Under the pieces are notes generated by a model. The model searched no databases. It saw only the letters and a program-made list of their open reading frames with translations, and was not told where the DNA came from. Positions 58,183 to 64,000 of a stretch of DNA of 64,000 nt are shown in pieces; the first letter of the stretch is position 1; each line of letters opens with the position of its first letter. Position numbers and translations under genes: made by a program. The DNA is from Limonium bicolor (taxonomy: Eukaryota; Streptophyta; Magnoliopsida; Caryophyllales; Plumbaginaceae): the NCBI GenBank assembly GCA_023374045.1, contig CM041776.1, positions 347,137,636 to 347,201,635 of the forward strand, written 5' to 3'.

Positions 58183-59318
58183 ATGGTAGAGATGCAGGGA
58201 ACCATGAGCCAGTTAACTCAGTTCCTCTTACAGCATAGACCTTCTGGATCACTGCCTTCCCAACCAGAAACCAATCCCAAGGAGCAGTTAAAGGCAGTGT
58301 CGGTCTCAAAAGCAGTGGTAATTGAGGACTGGGAAGATTCTGGAGAGGTAGCAGCAGTTACCCTAAGGAGTGGAAGGAACTTAATCAATGACAAAGTGGC
58401 AGGGAACCATACTGATGAAGAGACTGAGCCCTCTTCTAGTACCGCCGGTGCACCATCAGGGCATCCTGCCCCTCCTGAGGTAGTTTGTGAGGAGACCCAG
58501 GCTTCTATTCCTTCTTCCTCTCATTCAACTACTATTAAAAACATGAAAGGAAAAACATCTGCAAAAGAACTTCCTTTTCCTAACCGTCTCAAAGAGCGAG
58601 AGCTTGATGAGCAATTTGGAAAGTTTTTAGATGTCTTTCGAAAGCTGACTATCAATATTCCTCTTATAGATGCGATCAAACAGATGCCAAATTATGCTAA
58701 ATTTGTGAAGGATTTGATTTTGAATAAGCGAAAGTATAAGGAGAAGGACACCATTCAACTGACTGAGACTTGTTCAGCAGCGATTCGACAGAAGCTGCCT
58801 CCAAAACGTGGTGATCCTGGTCAGCCCATTATCCCTTGCTCAATTGGAGATATGGATTGTGGATACGGTCTCTACGATCTAGGAGCGAGCATCAACCTGA
58901 TGCCATACACTATATTCAAAAAGCTTCATGCGGGTGAGCTTGTTCCAATTCATTTCAAACTCCAATTAGCTGATAGATCATCAATTACACCCAGAGGTAT
59001 GGTAGAAAATGTGGTTGTTAGTGTGGGTAAATTTTTCTTCCCAGCTGATTTTGTGATCCTCGACATGGATGAGGATGTCGAGGTACCTCTAATTCTTGGT
59101 AGACCTTTCCTTAGAACTGCAAAGACTGTTATCGATGCTGATAAAGGAAAGATTACTTTGAAATTTCATGACGAAGAAATAAGTTTTGATATTAATAAGA
59201 TGATGCAGAAAAATACTTCTTCTCATGCTGTTTTCTCTGCTGATTTAATTGAGGATTTTTATGATTTTGAAGATAACTACACCCATAGGAGTACTGATAC
59301 TTCTAATTCTTTGTTTAA
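58183..59318 (+). pseudogene. Athila aspartic protease region
   Basis: Same frame as Gag. A Ser/Pro-rich linker leads to ELPFPNRLKERELDEQFGKF and FRKLTINIPLIDAIKQMPNY, conserved in Athila polyproteins. The protease core follows: IPCSIGDMD...LYDLGASINLMP (active-site Asp codon 58876-58878) and VPLILGRPFLRTA. The frame ends inside the inserted MITE at 59335-59337. The L in place of T/S after the catalytic Asp is usual for Athila. Confidence 0.9.
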
Positions 59319-59536
59319 GGGGTTGTTCTTTCATTAGCTTTAGCACATTAATCTATTTTTTCAAAAAGTATGGGACACATGTCATGCTTTGATTGGATAT
59401 TTCTATACCCATACCCCACAAAAAGTTGACTATAGTACACATGGCAAGCCACTATTAGTTAACTACACTCAACTTTAACAAAAAGCTTGTATTTGAAGCT
59501 TTATCCCAAATATTAAGCTCACCATAGAACAACCCC
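59319..59536. mobile_element. Tourist-like (PIF/Harbinger) MITE, 218 bp, inside the Athila pol ORF
   Basis: Left end GGGGTTGTTCTTTC and right end reverse-complemented GGGGTTGTTCTATG form the terminal inverted repeat. The TSD is TAA on both sides (59316-59318 and 59537-59539). TAA TSDs and G-rich TGTT termini are typical of Tourist MITEs. The interior is A/T-rich and non-coding. MITE plus one TSD is 221 bp, which accounts exactly for the frame change between the gag-protease frame and the RT-integrase frame. Confidence 0.88.
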
Positions 59537-59539
59537 TAA

Positions 59540-60743
59540 GTTTTCTGACATTTTAGAGCAGGTATTGAGTCTATCCATTGAGGATGACAAGGAAAGCTAT
59601 GAGATGGCCTCAGTTGTCCAGCAGCTTAATCAAGGAAGGTCATATTTTCGCTCCTCCGCTCCTCTAGTAGAAAAGCTGGATCGACCCATTCAAAGGCCTA
59701 TCCCTTCAGTAGAGAAGCCTCCTACTCTTGAACTCAAATCTCTTCCTTCCCATCTTAAATATATTTTCTTGGCAGAGGGTAGCACCCTGCCTGTTATTAT
59801 CTCTGCATCCTTGTCTGTTTCGCAGGAAACTAGACTTCTGGAGGTGCTCAAGAGGCTTAAAGGAGCCATGGGATGGTCAGTTGCTAATATCAAAGGAATC
59901 AATCCGGGTTTCTGCACTCACCTGATCTATATGGAGGATAATTATAAGGCAGTGAGGCAGCCCTAGAGAAGATTAAATCCCAATCTGAAGGAGGTGGTCA
60001 AAGCTGAAGTGCTGAAGCTTCTTGATGCAGGCATTATCTACCCGATATCTGACAGCCAGTGGGTGTCTCCAGTCCAGGTTGTCCCAAAGAAAGGAGGGAT
60101 CGTGGCAGTTCCCAATGAGAAGGGGGAGATGGTTCCTCAGAGGCAGACTACCGGGTGGAGAATGTGTATCGACTACCGTCACCTCAACAATGCCACAAGG
60201 AAGGACTATTTCCTGCTCTCATTCATTGACCAGATGCTTGAGCGGTTAGCCGGCCAAGAGTTCTACTGCTTCCTCGACGGCTACAGTGGATACTTTCAGA
60301 TCCCCATTGCCCCAGAAGATCAAGAGAAAACAACATTCACCTGTCCATATGGGACATTCGCATACCGGAGGATGCCATTCGGGCTCTGTAATGCCCCAGC
60401 AATATTCCAGCGGTGTATGATGGCCATCTTTAATGACTTCATTGAGAAGAGCATTGAAGTTTTTATGGATGATTTTTCAGTTTACGGGCAGAGTTTCGAG
60501 GTGTGCTTGGAGCAATTGGATAAGATATTGGGGAGATGTGAGGAAACGAACCTTGTGCTGAACTGGGAGAAGTGCCATTTTATGGTACGGGAAGGTATTG
60601 TACTGGGTCACAAGGTTTCTAAAGAGGGCATCCAGGTAGACAAAGCCAAGGTGGAGGTGATAGAGAAGCTTCCCCCACCGACTACAGTGAAGGATGTCAG
60701 GTCGTTCCTTGGTCATGCAGGATTCTATAGGAGATTCATTTAG
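59540..60743 (+). pseudogene. Athila reverse transcriptase
   Basis: Resumes at FSDILEQVLSLSIEDDKE, then VQQLNQ..., a stop at 59964-59966 (Gln expected in RQPQRRLNP) and the RT core. The core reads EVLKLLDAGIIYPISDSQWV, WRMCIDYRHLNNATRKD, FYCFLDGYSGYFQIPIAPED, FAYRRMPFGLCNAPA and the catalytic VFMDDFSVYG (FMDD 60462-60473). CHFMVREGIVLGHKVS and VRSFLGHAGFYRRFI close the domain at a TAG (60741-60743). Fingers, palm and thumb are otherwise complete. Confidence 0.92.
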
Positions 60744-61439
60744 AACTTCTCAAGGATTGCTAAACCTCTGTCAGACCTGCTATAGAAAGATGTCAAGTTC
60801 TAGTTCACTGAGGAGTGTTTGACAGCCTTTCAGACCATCAAAGATAAGCTCTGCTCAGCCCCAATTGTGGTCCCACCAGAGTGGTCAGAACCGTTCGAGA
60901 TCATGACAGATGTGAGCGACTATGCTGTTGGCGCCGCATTATGTCAGAAGAAGGACAAGATGTTGAGAGTGATCACCTATGCTAGCAAGACCTTGATAGA
61001 CGCGCAAAAAAATTATACTACTATAGAGAAGGAGTTGCTAGCTGTGGTGTTTGCTCTGGATAAGTTTTGGCCATATCTGCTAGGAAACAAGGTGATTGTC
61101 CACACTGATCATACGGCCCTCAAGTATCTTTTCCAGAAAAATGAATCGAAACCTAGACTTCTGAGGTGGATCTTGCTTCTCCAAGAATTTAATTTGGAAG
61201 TTGTGGATAAAAAGGGGAAGCAGAACGGAGTTGCTGATCACCTGTCTAGGCTTGACACCCCTGATGATGGAATCCCAATCAATGAGTTCTTTCCTGATGA
61301 GACGGTGTTCATGATTGGAAAGGTGAAAGAACCTTGGTATGCAGATTTGGCGAACTTTCTTGCTTCTGGGTTGATTCCTCACGATTACAGCTACAATCAG
61401 AAAACAAAATTCTTATCAGAAGCCCGCCACTATATCTAG
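60744..61439 (+). pseudogene. Athila RNase H
   Basis: Same frame as RT. Stops at 60783-60785 (Gln expected) and 60801-60803 (Trp expected) precede [20 protein letters not shown]. The domain core runs [51 protein letters not shown] and VADHLSRLD. The catalytic Asp/Glu/Asp are visible. A TAG at 61437-61439 replaces the Trp of HYIWEDPYLF. Confidence 0.92.
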
Positions 61440-62747
61440 GAGGATCCCTATCTGTTTAGGATCTGTGCTGATGGTTTGATAAGGCGATGCCTTCCAGATG
61501 AGGAGATCCAGAGTGTAATAGAATTCTGTCATGCTAAAGAGGCGGGTGGCCATCATAGTTTTACAAGAACAGCTGCGAAGATATTAGAGTGTGGATTCTT
61601 TTGGCCCACTCTACATAAGGATGTCCACCACTTCTGTTCCCATTGTGACCCCTGTCAGAGGATGGGAAACATCTCTAGAAGGCATGAGATGCCTCAGTAA
61701 GGTATTCTTGAGGTGGAGCTTTTTGATGTTTGGGGCATAGATTTCACGGGCCCTTTCCTTTCATCCCATGGAAACCAATATATCCTAGTAACTGTGGACT
61801 ATGTCTCGAAGTGGGTTGAAGCTATTCCATGCCACACTGCTGATGCTAAGACAATGGTGAAATTTCTGAAGAAACACATATTCACCAGATTCAGGGTGCC
61901 CAGGGCAATTATCAGTGATGGTGGCTCTCACTTCTGCAACCGAGCCTTCGACTCCTTGATGACTAAATATGGGGTGACCCACAAGGTAGCATTACCCTAC
62001 CACCCTCAAACTAATGGTCAGGCAGAAGTGACCAATCGTGAGCTTAAATGGATCTTGCAGAAGACTGTTAATGCATCAAGGAAGGATTGGTCAGTTAAGC
62101 TGGATGACGCTCTGTGGTCATATCGGACTGCTTTTAAGACTCCTATAGGGATGTCTCCGTTCAAGCTTGTGTATGGGAAAGCCTGCCATCTTCCAGTAGA
62201 ATTAGAGCATAAAGCTTATTGGGCATTGAAGGCCCTGAATTTTGACTTACATGCTGCAGGGGAGAAAAGAAAATTTCAGCTGTCTGAACTCGAAGAATTA
62301 AGAGAACAAGCCTATTACAGCTCAAGAATTTACAAGGAGCGCACAAAGAGAATCCATGATCAAATGGTACAGAAGCGAGAATTTAAAGTAGGGGATCTGG
62401 TGTTGCTCTACAATTCCAGGTTGCGTCTCTTTCCTGGCAAGTTGAAATCCCATTGGGCAGGACCATTTAAAGTTGTGGGGATCACTACCTATGGTGCCTA
62501 CGAGCTAGAAAACAAGTCAGGAGAGGTATTCAAAGTGAATGGTGCTCGCCTGAAGAAATACCTAGGCGATACCTTTCCTCAGCCTCCTGCACCAGGTGTA
62601 TCCTTAATTGAAAGCTCTTATTCCATTCCTTCTGTTTCTGCTATCTGTACTGCAGCACCCACTCCAAAAGCATCAAAGAAGCCGCGCTCGCAATGGTATT
62701 CCAGACTAAAAAAAGCTATTGCTAGCTGCTATGGCGGCCATCCTTGA
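61440..62747 (+). pseudogene. Athila integrase, nearly open
   Basis: Zinc finger CHAKEAGGHHSFTRTAAKIL...CSHCDPCQ (about 61530-61660), TAA at 61698-61700, then 344 open codons. The catalytic core holds [10 protein letters not shown] (first Asp), [12 protein letters not shown] (second Asp) and [11 protein letters not shown] (Glu). The C-terminal part has [20 protein letters not shown] and HWAGPFKVV, ending in a basic tail and stop at 62747. The triad is intact; only the single stop near the start breaks it. Confidence 0.93.
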
Positions 62748-64000
62748 TACTACCTGCAAAGTCTAGCCAGAGACTCTAACTCCGGGCAGCTTGGTGGGAG
62801 GCAACCCACCGGTTTGTATTTCTTTTACACTTTCCTATTGCTTGATAAAATTTTCTTTTAATCTCCTGAGAATTTTTATTACTTTACTGCAAGAGCCCCG
62901 ACTCCCCTATTCAATAGATAACTCTGCCTGGTTCCACTTGAGTTCTTCTGGTTTTGCAGATTTAATCTTTCAGGTACTTCACTCTAATGCTAAACTGAAC
63001 TCAAGTGTGGGGGAATATCACGGCATTGTTCACCACGGATCAGGGAGCCCTTTTACACTCTTGCTATTTCATTTCTGCATTTCTTGTGTTTTGTTTTATT
63101 TTTGCTCATTTATTTTTGGTAATATTTCCTTTTTAGTTCTAAAATCCAATGAGATGTTTTAGAGTAGTGGTTTTTAATTTAATAATAGTATTAATTAGTA
63201 TATATAAAAAACAAACATTTCAACGTTTCCGGCTAAGTTTAGCCGGACTCACAAATCTAGCCATGTCCGGATCCGGACGTCTAATCCGGACGTCACTAAA
63301 ACCGATGCGCGCCATCCTTTCTTTTCTTTCTTTCTTTCTTTCTTTTTTCTTTCTTCTTTCTTCTTCATCCCGACGCACTCGAACCCAGAAAGCTATCACG
63401 CCTCCATTCTCCTTCTTCTCCATTTTTGCCACCACCAGAACACCACTACTGCCGGCGCCACCAGGAGACCGCCCCGAAGACACAAACAGCAACGCCCAGT
63501 CGCCCACCTTCTTCCTTTCTCCCGATTTCAAAACAGACAACCCATATCGAAACAGGTTTTCAATTTTAACAATTTCAGTTTGAATTTCTGTCGCTTAAAG
63601 GTAGATTCGGTGGTTGTTATGCGGTTTTGAATGTTCATCTGATGTGGAGATGTGAAAACGGGTGACTATCTGTGCGATTAGGGCAATTTCTGGTTAAATC
63701 TGTGAATGAGTTCGATTTTTGTCGTGGCGCAATTTTTTTTAGGGTTTACAGGCGCGTCCGGATCTACGTCCGGCTAAGCTGACCCGGACGTGGATCCGGA
63801 CATGTATAAATTTTCCAATTTTTCTGCAATTGAATTCTAGGCTTGTGTTCCACTGTTTAATGCTATTGTTTGCTATGTTTAGATGTTTTAATGCCTTGGT
63901 AATCGTAGATAAACTATGTGTAAGAATATGTTCAAATAGAACATGCTGCTCGATCGGTTTCGGGTATTGGTGTGTCTTTTGCTTCTCTTTTCTTGCTGTT
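62748..64000 (+). other. Athila 3' non-coding region (no env-like ORF recognised)
   Basis: No protein domain recognised. Features seen: the hairpin at 62793, a GTGTGGGGGA purine segment (63006), a CTTT-repeat tract (63318-63365), a C-rich 5'UTR-like stretch (63370-63540) and clusters of TCCGGA words (63225-63300 and 63750-63805). The 5' LTR start is not repeated here, so the element runs past the window or ends in another insertion. Confidence 0.55.
62793..62810 (+). terminator. Hairpin just downstream of Athila pol
   Basis: GGTGGG (62793-62798) pairs with CCCACC (62805-62810) across a 6-nt loop, 46 nt after the pol stop. Its role is unknown. It may be an RNA structure of the 3' region and is labelled terminator-like only by shape. 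Confidence 0.35.

Larger units (their letters stand above)
54791..64000 (+). mobile_element. Athila-lineage Ty3/gypsy retrotransposon, 3' LTR outside window
   Basis: 5' LTR (54791-56454), tRNA-Asp-type PBS, a single long gag-pol frame (56794-62747) broken by eight stops and a Tourist-like MITE, then a long 3' non-coding region. The D-L-G-A protease site, F-M-D-D RT loop and PBS are characteristic of Athila. No repeat of the 5' LTR start is found up to 64000. The left neighbour is the CACTA-like element; GGTAG (54786-54790) would be the TSD to look for after the 3' LTR. Confidence 0.88.

Noticed and set aside
63149..63583. 144-codon plus-strand frame near the right end
   Set aside because: Covers a CTTT microsatellite and C-rich stretch; looks like an untranslated leader, no domain recognised, no support for an env-like protein.

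Overview
The window is repeat-dense nuclear DNA from a flowering plant, most likely a eudicot. The evidence is the set of plant-specific families: Tat-type and Athila-type Ty3/gypsy elements, a chromovirus, a TRIM, CACTA transposons, a Tourist-like MITE and L1-type LINE pieces. I found no intact cellular gene, rRNA, tRNA gene or CRISPR array. Nearly every position can be assigned to a transposable element, and many insertions can be ordered because target-site duplications (TSDs) are still readable.

Region 1 (1-10918) is a decayed Tat-lineage retrotransposon read on the minus strand: LTR, PBS, gag, protease, RT, RNase H, second RNase H, integrase. After the integrase comes a gene in the opposite (plus) orientation at about 3-3600, the position where Tat elements are known to carry an additional antisense ORF. 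A 735-bp CACTA element (1641-2375, TSD CTA) interrupts the antisense gene. A three-LTR tandem TRIM (6326-7029, TSD GTAGC) interrupts the RNase H.

Region 2 (12027-50367, TSD ACATG) is one minus-strand chromovirus, called X here. It was spread over 38 kb because both of its LTRs were hit. Its 3' LTR holds Y (12859-20177), a non-autonomous element with 2.1-kb LTRs that encodes only a Gag-like and protease ORF. Its 5' LTR holds Z (26277-49487, TSD GCCAA), a 23.2-kb tandem of three roughly 4.5-kb LTRs separated by two roughly 4.86-kb internal domains with no recognisable protein. Z has the architecture of a LARD (large retrotransposon derivative). X itself sits beside LINE remnants (11172-11660 minus, about 51180-52140 plus).

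Region 3 (52205-54790) is a second, larger non-autonomous CACTA-like element with TAGCTACC/GGTAGC subterminal repeats. It contains a 393-bp MITE and a possible SINE remnant. Its right terminus is missing where the next element begins.

Region 4 (54791 to beyond the window end) is an Athila-lineage element on the plus strand: 5' LTR, tRNA-Asp-type PBS, then a gag-pol ORF (56794-62747) broken by eight stop codons and one 218-bp Tourist-like MITE (TSD TAA). Deleting the MITE plus one TSD copy brings the two halves into the same frame. The 3' LTR is not reached.

All coordinates of LTRs, TSDs, PBSs and motifs were read by eye from the sequence. Family assignments rest on motif recognition, not on searches.
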